A DNA stretch of 64,000 nt, from contig NZ_LQPJ01000144.1 in NCBI RefSeq assembly GCF_002101785.1, positions 1 to 64,000 of the forward strand, in the 5' to 3' direction. Made by a program: the position numbers and the translations under genes. The notes under the pieces were generated by a model. It saw nothing but the letters and a program-made list of their open reading frames with translations. It made no database searches and was not told the DNA's origin. Of the stretch, positions 26,455 through 34,264 are shown one piece after another. The stretch is from Mycobacterium palustre. Its GTDB lineage: Bacteria; Actinomycetota; Actinomycetes; Mycobacteriales; Mycobacteriaceae. The first letter of the stretch is position 1. The number at the start of each line of letters is the position of its first letter.

Positions 26455-26539
26455 CGCGGCCTCCGGATCTCACACGCCTTGACGTGCAGAAATGTGCCGA
26501 CGACCTGAGAATGTCCTGAGAAGTGCGCCGATCGGGCGG

Positions 26540-26956
26540 TTACCCGGAACCGTCGTCGTAGGTGCGGTAGACCGATTCGGTTCCGGGGTCGCCCGGTTGC
26601 CGGGGCTCGACGGCGCGCCGCTCGGCCCGCGGGAAAAGCGGCGTGCGCTGACGCGTCTGGTCGAACCGGCGCGGCTCGTCGGAACGGCGGGGCGGGCGGT
26701 CGTTGGCGATCAGCACCGCCATCCACGGCAGCGGAATCGAGGCGGCCACGATCAGCAGGGAGATCAGGCCGTTGTGCCAGGCGCCGTACGCCACGGCGGC
26801 CAAGATCAGCGCCGGAACCCGAAATGCCATCAGCGTCAAGTACTTTCGCACCCGGGCGCGGTGCTCCTCCTCGTAGGAAGGGGCGGCGGTGGTGATCAGG
26901 ACCGGGCGGCCACTGTCGTCAAAGCCGCCGAAGTCGGTCTTCGGGCGGCGCTTCAT
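26540..26956 (-). CDS. DUF3099 membrane protein (Rv2709-like)
   Basis: The 138-residue protein has a basic N-terminus (MKRRPKTDFGG), the conserved ITTAAPSYEEEHRARVRKYL block of DUF3099, two adjacent transmembrane helices (about residues 45-62 and 67-88), and a disordered Arg/Pro-rich cytoplasmic tail. Function is unknown. The ATG at 26956 is preceded by GGAGGT and by a GACAGT sequence that may be a -10 element. It is divergent from the DUF3039 gene. Confidence 0.85.
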   Translation of the reverse strand: MKRRPKTDFGGFDDSGRPVLITTAAPSYEEEHRARVRKYLTLMAFRVPALILAAVAYGAWHNGLISLLIVAASIPLPWMAVLIANDRPPRRSDEPRRFDQTRQRTPLFPRAERRAVEPRQPGDPGTESVYRTYDDGSG

Positions 26957-26994
26957 ACCTCCACTGTCCCACACCGGGTGGATTCCGCCACCAG

Positions 26995-27026
26995 TGAGTT
27001 TCGAGGCACATGAGTTTCGAGGCACA
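26995..27026. repeat. Perfect 2 x 16 bp tandem duplication before the DUF3039 gene
   Basis: TGAGTTTCGAGGCACA occurs at 26995-27010 and again at 27011-27026, directly abutting the ATG at 27027. Each copy carries a GAGG that can serve as a ribosome binding site, so duplication doubles the candidate Shine-Dalgarno. Confidence 0.9.
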
Positions 27027-27290
27027 ATGTCAGGCATGGAGATGTCAGGTTTGCAGACCCAGACGATCGAGCGCACCGACACCGACGAACGCGTCGACGA
27101 CGGGACCGGCAGCGACACCCCCAGGTACTTCCATTACGTCAAGAAGGACAAGATCGCCGAGAGCGCCGTCATGGGCAGCCACGTGGTGGCGCTGTGCGGC
27201 GAGGTGTTCCCCGTCACTCGCGCGGCCAAGCCGGGCTCGCCCGTCTGCCCGGAGTGCAAGCGGATCTACGAGCGGCTCAAGAAGGACTGA
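27027..27290 (+). CDS. DUF3039 zinc-ribbon-like small protein (Rv2708c-like)
   Basis: The 87-residue protein contains the conserved DUF3039 core: FHYVKKDKI, GSHVVALCGEVFPV, and SPVCPECKRIYERL. A His with CG and a CPEC pair could bind a metal. Function is unknown. Starts at 27027, 27036 and 27042 are all in frame. I prefer 27027 because a GAGG lies at ideal distance within the tandem duplication; the 27042 start would give exactly 82 residues as annotated in M. tuberculosis. Its 3' end overlaps the convergent membrane protein gene by 14 bases. Confidence 0.85.
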   Translation: MSGMEMSGLQTQTIERTDTDERVDDGTGSDTPRYFHYVKKDKIAESAVMGSHVVALCGEVFPVTRAAKPGSPVCPECKRIYERLKKD

Positions 27291-28239
27291 TCGCGCTGTT
27301 CGCCGGCGACTCCACCGTCGGCCTGCGGCCGCGCGTGCGCGCCAGCACCCAGTTGCGCAGCCGGTGCGCGTGCGTCTTGGGCGCGGGGAATTCCTCCTGG
27401 ATGGCCGCGTTGAGCTCGGCGCCCACCATGATCGCGAAGCCGCCGAAGAACGCGAACAGCAAAAACGCGATCGGCGTGGACAGCGCCCCGTAGGTGTAGC
27501 CGGTACTGGTGATCCACCTCAAATAGAAGCGCAGCCCCAGCGTGGCGATCAGGAAGACGGCGGTGGCCAGGACCGCGCCGTAGATCAGGCGATGCGACGG
27601 CAGCGGCACCGGCAGCGACACCCGGTACAGGATCATCACGGCGATCGTCAGGCCGAAGATCAGCGCCGGGTAGTAGCCGTAGCGCAACGCGTTGGCCAGC
27701 CCGACCGGGATGTGTTCGGAGACCTTGCGCGGCCCGACCACCACCAGCGGCGCCGTCGCGACCACCACCACCAGCCCCACCACGTACAAGAACAGCGCGA
27801 ACAGGCGTTGCCGCACGGGGTGGCGCAACGGCGTCTGGTCGTGCGCCTCGACCACCGAATCGACGAACGCCGAGATGGCCGACGATCCCGCCCACAGCGA
27901 GATCAAAAAGCCCAGCGAGACCACCTCTCCGCGGGCGTTGCTGGCGATGTCGCGGATGGTCGGCTCGATGATCTCGTTGACGACGCTGGGGGAGAACACG
28001 CTGTGCGCCGTCGAGATCACCTGGCGTTCGATGCTGGGCAGCATGTCGGGGCCGAACAGCGGCGCCACGTAGGCCAGGGTGCCCAGCAGCCCGAGCAGCA
28101 GCGGCGGCAAAGACAGCGCCGACCAGAAGCCGGCCTGGGCCGACTCGGAGAAGATCGAGTCGTCCCAGCTCTTGGACAGGGTCCTACGGCTGATCCGCCA
28201 GATGTGGTGTCGGGACGGCTTCGCGGCCTGAGCGCTCAT
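27277..28239 (-). CDS. YihY/BrkB-family membrane protein (Rv2707-like)
   Basis: The 320-residue protein has about six hydrophobic helices and the family pattern: SESAQAGFWSALSLPPLLLGLLG, VVSLGFLISLWAGSSAISAFVDSVVEAHD, and a late YTYGALSTPIAFLLFAFFGGFAIMVGAELNAA. These are the signatures of YihY/virulence factor BrkB proteins (formerly mis-assigned as ribonuclease BN). The true function is unknown. The C-terminus is basic and cytoplasmic. It is convergent with and slightly overlaps the DUF3039 gene. Confidence 0.92.
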   Translation of the reverse strand: MSAQAAKPSRHHIWRISRRTLSKSWDDSIFSESAQAGFWSALSLPPLLLGLLGTLAYVAPLFGPDMLPSIERQVISTAHSVFSPSVVNEIIEPTIRDIASNARGEVVSLGFLISLWAGSSAISAFVDSVVEAHDQTPLRHPVRQRLFALFLYVVGLVVVVATAPLVVVGPRKVSEHIPVGLANALRYGYYPALIFGLTIAVMILYRVSLPVPLPSHRLIYGAVLATAVFLIATLGLRFYLRWITSTGYTYGALSTPIAFLLFAFFGGFAIMVGAELNAAIQEEFPAPKTHAHRLRNWVLARTRGRRPTVESPANSAISPS

Positions 28240-28322
28240 ACGCGTCCAGCATTACCGATGACTGCTCTCGCGCTCCACATTGCCTAAGGGTGAGTCGACT
28301 CTCGGTGAGCCCGGTTGGCTCC

Positions 28323-28508
28323 CTAGCGCCCGCTGACCTCCAGCACGGCGTCCAACTCGGTCAGCTTGGCCTCGTGCTCGTTGGCGTGGTGCTGGCAGAA
28401 GAGAAGCTCAAGTCCCGAAGGCAGCTTGGCACGGACACGAGCCGCGGCACCGCAGCGGTCGCAGCGGTCTGCCCTGGTCAGCTCGGGACTGGTCAGCGTT
28501 GCGTTCAT
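28323..28508 (-). CDS. Small zinc-ribbon-like protein (DUF7455-like)
   Basis: The 61-residue protein has CDRCGAAARVRAKL and, 25 residues later, FCQHHANEHE. This CxxC...CxHH pattern suggests one zinc site. The ribosome binding sequence CGGAGAG precedes ATG 28508. Such proteins are common beside principal sigma factor genes in actinobacteria, but their role is unknown. Confidence 0.8.
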   Translation of the reverse strand: MNATLTSPELTRADRCDRCGAAARVRAKLPSGLELLFCQHHANEHEAKLTELDAVLEVSGR

Positions 28509-28627
28509 GGGCTCTCCGTTCTCGCACATTCACTGTCTCAGACGTATCTGGTTTTCGCGTTGTTCCCCGATCGTTATCGGGTGTGTCGTTTCTCACGACC
28601 CCTGGGCGCCGGCGTGCCGCGCCTCTT

Positions 28628-28633
28628 TAGGGT
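28628..28633 (+). promoter_or_regulatory. -10 element of DUF952 gene
   Basis: TAGGGT is followed by eight bases and the GTG at 28642. The spacing suits a leaderless transcript and supports the GTG start. Confidence 0.45.
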
Positions 28634-28641
28634 GGGCGACT

Positions 28642-28995
28642 GTGACGTTCGCGCCCGGCGTGCTGGTGCACATGTGCGGGGTCGAGGAATGGTCGCGCGC
28701 CCGCAGCCGCGGCGCGATCGATCCCGCGCCCGGTGATGCGTTCATCCACCTGTCGGCGCCCGAGCAGGTGCACCTGCCGGCCAACCGCCTCTACCGCGGC
28801 CGCGACGACCTGGTGCTGTTGCACGTTGACCCCGCCCGGCTGGACGCACCCGTGCGATGGGAGCCGGGGGTGCCAACGGATCCGGAGTCGATGCTGTTTC
28901 CGCATTTGTACGGCCCGCTGCCGGCGCGCGCCGTGATCGCCGTCACCGCCTACCGGCCGTCGCCCGACGGCGCCTTCCCCCCGGCGGTGACGTAG
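28642..28995 (+). CDS. DUF952 protein (Rv2705c-like)
   Basis: The 117-residue protein contains the DUF952 hallmarks DAFIHLSAPEQV (conserved His), LLHVDP and FPHLYGPLPARAVIAV (second conserved His). DUF952 has an ADP-ribosyltransferase-like or glutathione-S-transferase-adjacent fold in some reports, but no activity is established. The GTG at 28642 is supported by the -10 element. Its end overlaps the convergent RidA gene by 46 bases. Confidence 0.88.
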   Translation: MTFAPGVLVHMCGVEEWSRARSRGAIDPAPGDAFIHLSAPEQVHLPANRLYRGRDDLVLLHVDPARLDAPVRWEPGVPTDPESMLFPHLYGPLPARAVIAVTAYRPSPDGAFPPAVT

Positions 28996-29357
28996 GCGTC
29001 GGCTTCGATCTCGACCAGCAGCTCGGGCGCGATCAGCGCGGAGACCTCGACCATGGTGGCCGCCGGACGGATCTGGCCGAACACCTCCGCATGCACCGCC
29101 GCGACCTCGCGCCAGCGCGAGATGTCGGTCACGTACATCCGGGTGCGGACGATGTCGGTGAGCGACGCGCCCGCCTCGCGGAGCGCGATCTCGATGCGGC
29201 GCAACGCATCTCGGGTCTCGCCGGCGATATCGTCGGCGGCCCCCGCGCCCGTCGTTCCGGCCACGGCCACGTGCGGGCCCACGCGCACCGCACGCGAATA
29301 GCCGACGGCCGCTTCGAAGTCGGATCCGGACGAGACGAGGCTGCGGTTGCTCGGCAT
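28950..29357 (-). CDS. RidA/YjgF-family protein (Rv2704-like)
   Basis: RidA-type proteins hydrolyse reactive enamine/imine intermediates from amino-acid catabolism. The 135-residue protein has the family order: early SSGSDFEAAVGYSRAVRVG, then VAVAGTTG, the helix ETRDALRRIEIALREAGASLTDIVRTRMYVTD, and the end MVEVSALIAPELLVEIEADAYV. The catalytic Arg of archetypal RidA appears in the RTRMYVTD region. TAGCGT lies six bases before the ATG, predicting a leaderless mRNA. Confidence 0.92.
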   Translation of the reverse strand: MPSNRSLVSSGSDFEAAVGYSRAVRVGPHVAVAGTTGAGAADDIAGETRDALRRIEIALREAGASLTDIVRTRMYVTDISRWREVAAVHAEVFGQIRPAATMVEVSALIAPELLVEIEADAYVTAGGKAPSGDGR

Positions 29358-29363
29358 GCGGCC

Positions 29364-29369
29364 ACGCTA
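29364..29369 (-). promoter_or_regulatory. -10 element of the RidA-family gene
   Basis: On the minus strand TAGCGT is followed by six bases and the ATG at 29357, as expected for a leaderless start. Confidence 0.6.
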
Positions 29370-29464
29370 CGACGGCCGGGCGGCCGGCGCACCCGAATTT
29401 CAGCCGACCCGAATTGCTTTGCGACTAAACGGGATCCGCTCCGGGTCGAGAGCCCGTGCCCCGC

Positions 29465-31024
29465 TCAGTCCAGGTAGTCGCGCAGCACCTGAGAGCGGCT
29501 GGGGTGGCGCAGCTTTGACATCGTCTTGGACTCGATCTGGCGGATGCGCTCGCGGGTAACGCCGTAGACCTGCCCGATCTCGTCGAGGGTGCGGGGCTGG
29601 CCGTCGGTCAGGCCAAAGCGCAGCCGCACCACGCCGGCTTCGCGCTCGGACAGCGTCTCGAGCACCGATTGCAGCTGGTCCTGCAGCAACGTGAAGGACA
29701 CCGCGTCGACGGCCACCACCGCTTCGCTGTCCTCGATGAAATCGCCGAGCTGGCTGTCGCCCTCGTCGCCGATGGTCTGGTCCAGCGAGATCGGCTCGCG
29801 CGCGTACTGCTGGATCTCCAGCACCTTCTCGGGGGTGATGTCCATCTCCTTGGCCAGCTCCTCGGGCGTGGGCTCGCGGCCCAGGTCCTGCAGCAGCTCG
29901 CGCTGGATGCGGCCCAGCTTGTTGATCACCTCGACCATGTGCACGGGGATGCGGATGGTGCGGGCCTGGTCTGCCATCGCGCGGGTGATGGCCTGACGGA
30001 TCCACCACGTGGCGTACGTGGAGAACTTGTAACCCTTTGTGTAGTCGAACTTCTCGACCGCGCGGATCAGGCCGAGGTTCCCTTCCTGGATGAGGTCGAG
30101 GAACGCCATGCCGCGGCCGGTGTAGCGCTTGGCCAGCGACACCACCAGCCGCAGGTTGGCTTCCAGCAGATGGTTTTTGGCGCGGTCGCCGTCGCGGCAG
30201 ATCCACATCATGTCGCGGCGCTGCGCGGCGGGCAGTTTCTCGCCCTTCTCGGCGTACTCGGCCATCAGCTGGGTGGCGTACAGGCCGGCCTCGATCCGCT
30301 TGGCGAGCTCGACCTCTTCCTCGGCGTTGAGCAGCGCGACCTTGCCGATCTGCTTGAGGTAGGCGCGAACCGAGTCGGCCGACGCGGTTAGCTCGGCGTC
30401 CTTGCGGGCCTGCCGCAGCGCCTCGGATTCGTCTTCGTCCCACACGAAATCGCCGGAGGCCTTGTCCTTTTCCGAGGGCTCGGCGATGTCCTCGTCGTCT
30501 TCGTTGGCGGACTCGCCGCTCGCGGCGACCGGCGCGGCGGGCTCGTCCTCGACGTCCACGGCGTCGTCGGCGTCGACCGGATCGAGGTCGGCATCGTCGG
30601 CGTCGGCCACCACCTCGTCCTCGAGGTCGTCGAGGTTCAGGTCCTCGGCGTCGATCTCGAGGTCTTCTACCGGCTCGCCGTCGAGGTCGGGTTCGGCGTC
30701 GAGATCCTCCACCACGCTGTCGGTGTCAAGGGCATCGTCCAGGCCGGCGTCGGCCTCTGCCGGCGCTGCCTTGGACGCCTTGGTGCCGCGCGTCGCCGTC
30801 TTGGCGGCGCCCTTGGCCGCCGACCGCGTCTTCTTGGCGGTGTCGCTCGCCTTGGCGGGCTCGGCGGTCGACCTGGCCCGCGGCGCGGCCTTGGCGGCCC
30901 GTTTCGCCGGCGCGGAGCCGTTGGCGGCCTTGGCCGCCGGTCGCTTGGCGGGGGCGGATGCAGACTTCGTGGCGGTGCGCTTTACCGGCTCGTCGGTTGC
31001 CGTGCTTGCCTTGCTCGCTGCCAC
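29465..31024 (-). CDS. sigA: Primary sigma factor SigA
   Basis: SigA directs RNA polymerase to housekeeping promoters. The 519-residue protein has a long N-terminal Ala/Lys-rich segment (about residues 1-75) followed by a strongly acidic stretch (about 85-160), as in mycobacterial SigA. The conserved core includes region 1.2, region 2 (GNLGLIRAVEKFDYTKGYKFSTYATWW), region 3, and region 4 with GVTRERIRQIESKTMSKLRHPSR. GTG 31024 follows GAAGGGG. SigB, encoded 3 kb away on the same strand, is the truncated paralogue. Overlapping predicted starts elsewhere are out of frame. Confidence 0.99.
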   Translation of the reverse strand: MAASKASTATDEPVKRTATKSASAPAKRPAAKAANGSAPAKRAAKAAPRARSTAEPAKASDTAKKTRSAAKGAAKTATRGTKASKAAPAEADAGLDDALDTDSVVEDLDAEPDLDGEPVEDLEIDAEDLNLDDLEDEVVADADDADLDPVDADDAVDVEDEPAAPVAASGESANEDDEDIAEPSEKDKASGDFVWDEDESEALRQARKDAELTASADSVRAYLKQIGKVALLNAEEEVELAKRIEAGLYATQLMAEYAEKGEKLPAAQRRDMMWICRDGDRAKNHLLEANLRLVVSLAKRYTGRGMAFLDLIQEGNLGLIRAVEKFDYTKGYKFSTYATWWIRQAITRAMADQARTIRIPVHMVEVINKLGRIQRELLQDLGREPTPEELAKEMDITPEKVLEIQQYAREPISLDQTIGDEGDSQLGDFIEDSEAVVAVDAVSFTLLQDQLQSVLETLSEREAGVVRLRFGLTDGQPRTLDEIGQVYGVTRERIRQIESKTMSKLRHPSRSQVLRDYLD

Positions 31025-31201
31025 TTACACCCCTTCGGTCGGACGCACTTTCGGTGGGTTTGGGCACGGTGAACCGAAAGTGTCTGCTATGTCGAATGTC
31101 GGCGTTGATAACTGCGTGTGTACTCGCACGCTTTCAGTCGGGCTGGTCGCCGAGGACCATTGTAACGACAGCGCGGCCTTACACCGGCCTACCGGCCAAA
31201 A

Positions 31202-32011
31202 TCAGTGCGTCACGTCGGAGGTCGCGGCCATCGCCGCGCCCACGATGCCGGCGGTGTTCTGCAGCGCGGCGGCCACCACCGGGGTGCGGTTTTCCAGCAG
31301 CGGCAGCCACTTGTCGGCCTTGCGGCTGATGCCGCCGCCGGCGATGAACAGGTCCGGCCAGATCAGGTTCTCGATGGCCACCAGCACCCTGGTGACCTGC
31401 TTGGCCCACTTTTCGTAGCTCCAGCCGTTTCTTTCTTTGACCGACGACGCCGCCCGATGCTCGGCCTCCTTGCCGCCGACCTCGATGTGGCCGAACTCGG
31501 TGTTGGGTATCAGCGCCCCGTTGTGGATGACCGCCGAGCCGATCCCGGTGCCGAAGGTGAGCAGCACCACCAGGCCGGACTGCTCCCGGCCGGCTCCGTA
31601 ACGCTCCTCGGCCAGCCCGGCCGCGTCGGCGTCGTTGAGGATGGTGACCTCCTGGCCGCCGAGTTCGGCGCTGATGATGTCGCGCGCGTTCGTTCCGATC
31701 CACGACTTGTCGACGTTGGCCGCCGTTTGAGCGACGCCGTGGGTGACGACGCCGGGATAGGTCACCCCGAGGGGGCCGGTCCAGCCGAACCCGTTGACGA
31801 CCTCCGCGATGGCCTTGGCGACCGCCGACGGCGTCGCCGGCTGCGGCGTCAACACCTTGATGCGTTCGCCGATCAACAGCCCGGTGTCCATGTCGACGAT
31901 GCCGCCCTTGATGCCGCTGCCGCCGACGTCGATGCCGAACCCCCGCCGCTGCGGCGTGCCGGCCGCCGGTCCGGCGCCGGGCGTGTCCGTGGTCGAGTCG
32001 GTGCTGGTCAT
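31202..32011 (-). CDS. ppgK: Polyphosphate/ATP-dependent glucokinase
   Basis: PpgK phosphorylates glucose using inorganic polyphosphate in preference to ATP. The 269-residue ROK-family protein has the phosphate-binding motif GFGIDVGGSGIKGGIVD, the ADP/ribose motif VVLLTFGTGIGSAVIHNG, and the glucose-binding NDADAAGLAEERYG and EFGHIEVGGKEAEHRAA. AGGAGCTCCG precedes ATG 32011. It lies upstream of sigA on the same strand, 177 bases away, and is divergent from suhB. Confidence 0.96.
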   Translation of the reverse strand: MTSTDSTTDTPGAGPAAGTPQRRGFGIDVGGSGIKGGIVDMDTGLLIGERIKVLTPQPATPSAVAKAIAEVVNGFGWTGPLGVTYPGVVTHGVAQTAANVDKSWIGTNARDIISAELGGQEVTILNDADAAGLAEERYGAGREQSGLVVLLTFGTGIGSAVIHNGALIPNTEFGHIEVGGKEAEHRAASSVKERNGWSYEKWAKQVTRVLVAIENLIWPDLFIAGGGISRKADKWLPLLENRTPVVAAALQNTAGIVGAAMAATSDVTH

Positions 32012-32049
32012 CGGAGCTCCTGCGGGAGATGAGGCTGTGCGCCCACCTT

Positions 32050-32176
32050 AGCCCGGTGACGATGCGCGCCGGGACGGTGCGAGGAGGAGGCGGGCAATGG
32101 GCTGAGCCCGGTGACGATGCGCGCCGGGACGGTGCGAGGAGGAGGCGGGCAATGGGCTGAGCCCGGTGACGATGCG
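32050..32176. repeat. MIRU-like 55-bp tandem repeat between ppgK and suhB
   Basis: Two identical 55-bp units start at 32050 and 32105, followed by a partial third copy at 32160-32176 (AGCCCGGTGACGATGCG). The unit contains GAGGAGGAGGCGGGCAATGG and GGTGACGATG, with stop/start-like TGA and ATG triplets, features recalled from mycobacterial interspersed repetitive units. Copy number should vary between strains. Confidence 0.92.
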
Positions 32177-32224
32177 GGTTCGGGGGCGTCTGCGTGGCCG
32201 CGCCGTCTGTGGTGCGATAGAGCG

Positions 32225-33103
32225 GTGACGCGGCCCGCAGTTCAGTCAGTCGAGCCCGCGCGGTTGCGTGCGGTGGCCGAAACGCTGGCCACCGAGGCCG
32301 CGGAATTCGTGCGGCACCGTCGCGCCGAGGTGTTCGGCGCCGCCGCGGCCGGCGTTTCCGGCGCGGCCAGCGGCGCGGTGCGGTCGAAGACCACCCCGAC
32401 CGATCCGGTCACCGTCGTCGACACCGAGACCGAGCGGTTGCTGCGAGATCGGTTGGCCCGGTTGCGCCCCGGTGACCCGATCCTGGGGGAGGAGGGGGGC
32501 GGACCCACCGACCCCGCGACCACGCCGCACGCGGTCACCTGGGTGCTCGATCCCATCGACGGCACCGTGAATTTCGTCTACGGCATCCCCGCCTACGCGG
32601 TCTCGGTCGGCGCGCAGATCGACGGGGTGTCGGTGGCGGGCGCGGTCGCCGACGTCGTGGGCCGCCGGGTGTATTCGGCGGCGGTGGGGCTGGGCGCGCA
32701 CGTCATCGACGACCACGGGGCCGAGCCGTTGCGGTGCGCCGAGGTCGGCGACCTGTCGATGTCGTTGCTGGGCACCGGATTCGGCTACGCACCCCGGCGC
32801 CGCGCCGCACAGGCGAAGCTGTTGGCGCAGCTGCTGCCGCTGGTCCGCGATGTGCGCCGCATCGGTTCGGCGGCGCTGGATTTGTGCATGGTGGCCGCGG
32901 GCCGGCTGGACGCCTTCTACGAGCACGGGCTGCAGGTCTGGGATCGCGCGGCCGGCGCGCTGATCGCGGCCGAGGCGGGCGCGCGCGTGGAGCTGCCGGC
33001 GCCGGACGGCGCGGGGCTGGTGGTGGCCGCCGCCCCCGGCATCGCCGACGAACTGTGGGCGGCGCTCGAGCGGTTCAACGGCCTGGAGGCGATCCCGGAC
33101 TGA
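32225..33103 (+). CDS. suhB: Inositol monophosphatase family protein
   Basis: SuhB-type enzymes hydrolyse inositol monophosphate, supplying inositol for phosphatidylinositol, mannosides and mycothiol. The 292-residue protein has the metal-binding motifs GEEGGG, WVLDPIDGTVNFVYGIPAY and, near the end, WDRAAGALIAAEAGARV (motif WDxAAGxLIxxEAG). GTG 32225 matches the position and length of M. tuberculosis suhB. The gene lies immediately after the 55-bp repeats, so their copy number could influence its expression. Confidence 0.93.
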   Translation: MTRPAVQSVEPARLRAVAETLATEAAEFVRHRRAEVFGAAAAGVSGAASGAVRSKTTPTDPVTVVDTETERLLRDRLARLRPGDPILGEEGGGPTDPATTPHAVTWVLDPIDGTVNFVYGIPAYAVSVGAQIDGVSVAGAVADVVGRRVYSAAVGLGAHVIDDHGAEPLRCAEVGDLSMSLLGTGFGYAPRRRAAQAKLLAQLLPLVRDVRRIGSAALDLCMVAAGRLDAFYEHGLQVWDRAAGALIAAEAGARVELPAPDGAGLVVAAAPGIADELWAALERFNGLEAIPD

Positions 33104-33121
33104 GTCGACCCGACCGATGGG

Positions 33122-33775
33122 TCAGCAGCTGCTGGCGTGAATCTTTTGCAGCAGCGCGGGATCCGACGGCTCGGTGGCGCCCGGCTTGAGGCCGGCCAGC
33201 ACCGCGTCGATGTCGTCGTTGTGGGCCAGCGCGGTGAACTCGGTGCCCAGCACGAGGTCGACCGAGTCGTCGGCGCGGTTGTCGTTGAACAGCTCCGTGC
33301 ACGGGGCCACCAGCCACACCGCGGCGGCGGTCGCCTGCCCGGCCGTGCCGAAGCGGATCTGGCCTTGGCAGTTCAGCCGGGTGCCGGCGTAGAGCGGGTC
33401 GTTGGCGGCGGTGGGCTGCGCGAAGCCCAGATCCTTCAGCGCGCCCGCGACGTCTCCGGCCTGGCCGCCGCGGCCGCTGGCGTTGAGCACGCGGACCTTG
33501 GTGTCGGCGAGCTTGGCCGGCGCGACGTCGGCCATCGCGCTGCGCGACACCTGCTCACCGAGCTGGGCCGGCGACGAGCCCCCGGCCGGCTGCGGAGGCG
33601 GGTTGCACACCACCGCCTCGTGCACCTTCGCCGGGCGCGTCAGCGCCACGGTCCACACCACGCCGGTCACCACCACCAGGAAGGCCAACACGAAGATCGC
33701 GGGCCGCGGATTGCGCCGGCGGAAGGGCCTGCCGTGCTTGTCAAAGGCGGTACCCTCGGTGATTTGTGCGACCAC
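33122..33775 (-). CDS. cei: Cell envelope integrity protein Cei (LytR_C domain)
   Basis: Cei is required for envelope integrity and virulence in M. tuberculosis. The 217-residue protein has a short cytoplasmic basic segment, one transmembrane helix (about 26-45), and an extracytoplasmic LytR_C-type domain (VRVLNASGRGGQAGDVAGALKDLGF). Four cysteines (CNPPP, LNCQG, APCTEL and the last residue of HASSC) can form two disulfides. GTG 33775 follows TAGAGT by six bases, predicting a leaderless mRNA; a Crp-type palindrome is centred 61.5 bases upstream. Confidence 0.92.
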   Translation of the reverse strand: MVAQITEGTAFDKHGRPFRRRNPRPAIFVLAFLVVVTGVVWTVALTRPAKVHEAVVCNPPPQPAGGSSPAQLGEQVSRSAMADVAPAKLADTKVRVLNASGRGGQAGDVAGALKDLGFAQPTAANDPLYAGTRLNCQGQIRFGTAGQATAAAVWLVAPCTELFNDNRADDSVDLVLGTEFTALAHNDDIDAVLAGLKPGATEPSDPALLQKIHASSC

Positions 33776-33781
33776 AGCTGC

Positions 33782-33787
33782 ACTCTA
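33782..33787 (-). promoter_or_regulatory. cei -10 element
   Basis: On the minus strand TAGAGT is followed by six bases and the GTG at 33775. Predicted leaderless start; it sets the reference point for the Crp site. Confidence 0.65.
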
Positions 33788-33828
33788 AACGCACTGTTTA
33801 AGACGCATGACAAGGGTCAAATCACATG

Positions 33829-33844
33829 TGTGACGTAAATCACA
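33829..33844. promoter_or_regulatory. Crp-type site TGTGA-N6-TCACA
   Basis: TGTGA-CGTAAA-TCACA is a perfect match to the cAMP receptor protein consensus used by mycobacterial Crp. Its centre is 61.5 bases upstream of the predicted start of cei, the classical class I activating position. It is also about 116 bases upstream of the DUF4193 ATG. An adjacent TCACATGTGTGA overlaps the left half. Confidence 0.8.
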
Positions 33845-33952
33845 CCAGATGGGGTCGCGATCCGGGCACGAATCATTTGGTGGATGCGTTCGACGCTGGT
33901 ACAAAGCGTTGCTTGGGTTAGAGGGCATTCGAGGGGATGAGGCGAAAAAATT

Positions 33953-34255
33953 ATGCCTACCGATTATGACGCTCCACGGCGCACCGAGACCGACGATGTC
34001 TCAGAAGACTCGCTAGAGGAGCTCAAAGCACGACGCAACGAAGCGGCGTCGGCGGTGGTCGACGTAGACGAATCCGAATCGGCCGAATCGTTCGAGTTGC
34101 CCGGCGCCGACCTGTCCGGTGAAGAGTTGTCGGTGCGCGTGATTCCGAAGCAGGCCGACGAGTTCACCTGCTCGAGTTGCTTTTTGGTGCAACACCGCAG
34201 CCGGCTGGCCAGCGAGAAGAACGGCGTGATGATCTGTACCGATTGCGCGGCCTGA
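33953..34255 (+). CDS. DUF4193 zinc-ribbon protein (Rv2699c-like)
   Basis: The 100-residue protein has an acidic N-terminal half (Asp/Glu-rich, about residues 1-65) and a C-terminal CxxC...CxxC ribbon: FTCSSCFLVQHRSRL followed by ICTDCAA. This is the DUF4193 arrangement, common near dut in actinobacteria. Function is unknown; an acidic zinc-ribbon protein may contact RNA polymerase, but that is conjecture. It shares the intergenic region containing the Crp-type site with cei. Confidence 0.9.
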   Translation: MPTDYDAPRRTETDDVSEDSLEELKARRNEAASAVVDVDESESAESFELPGADLSGEELSVRVIPKQADEFTCSSCFLVQHRSRLASEKNGVMICTDCAA

Positions 34256-34264
34256 GCCCGAAGG

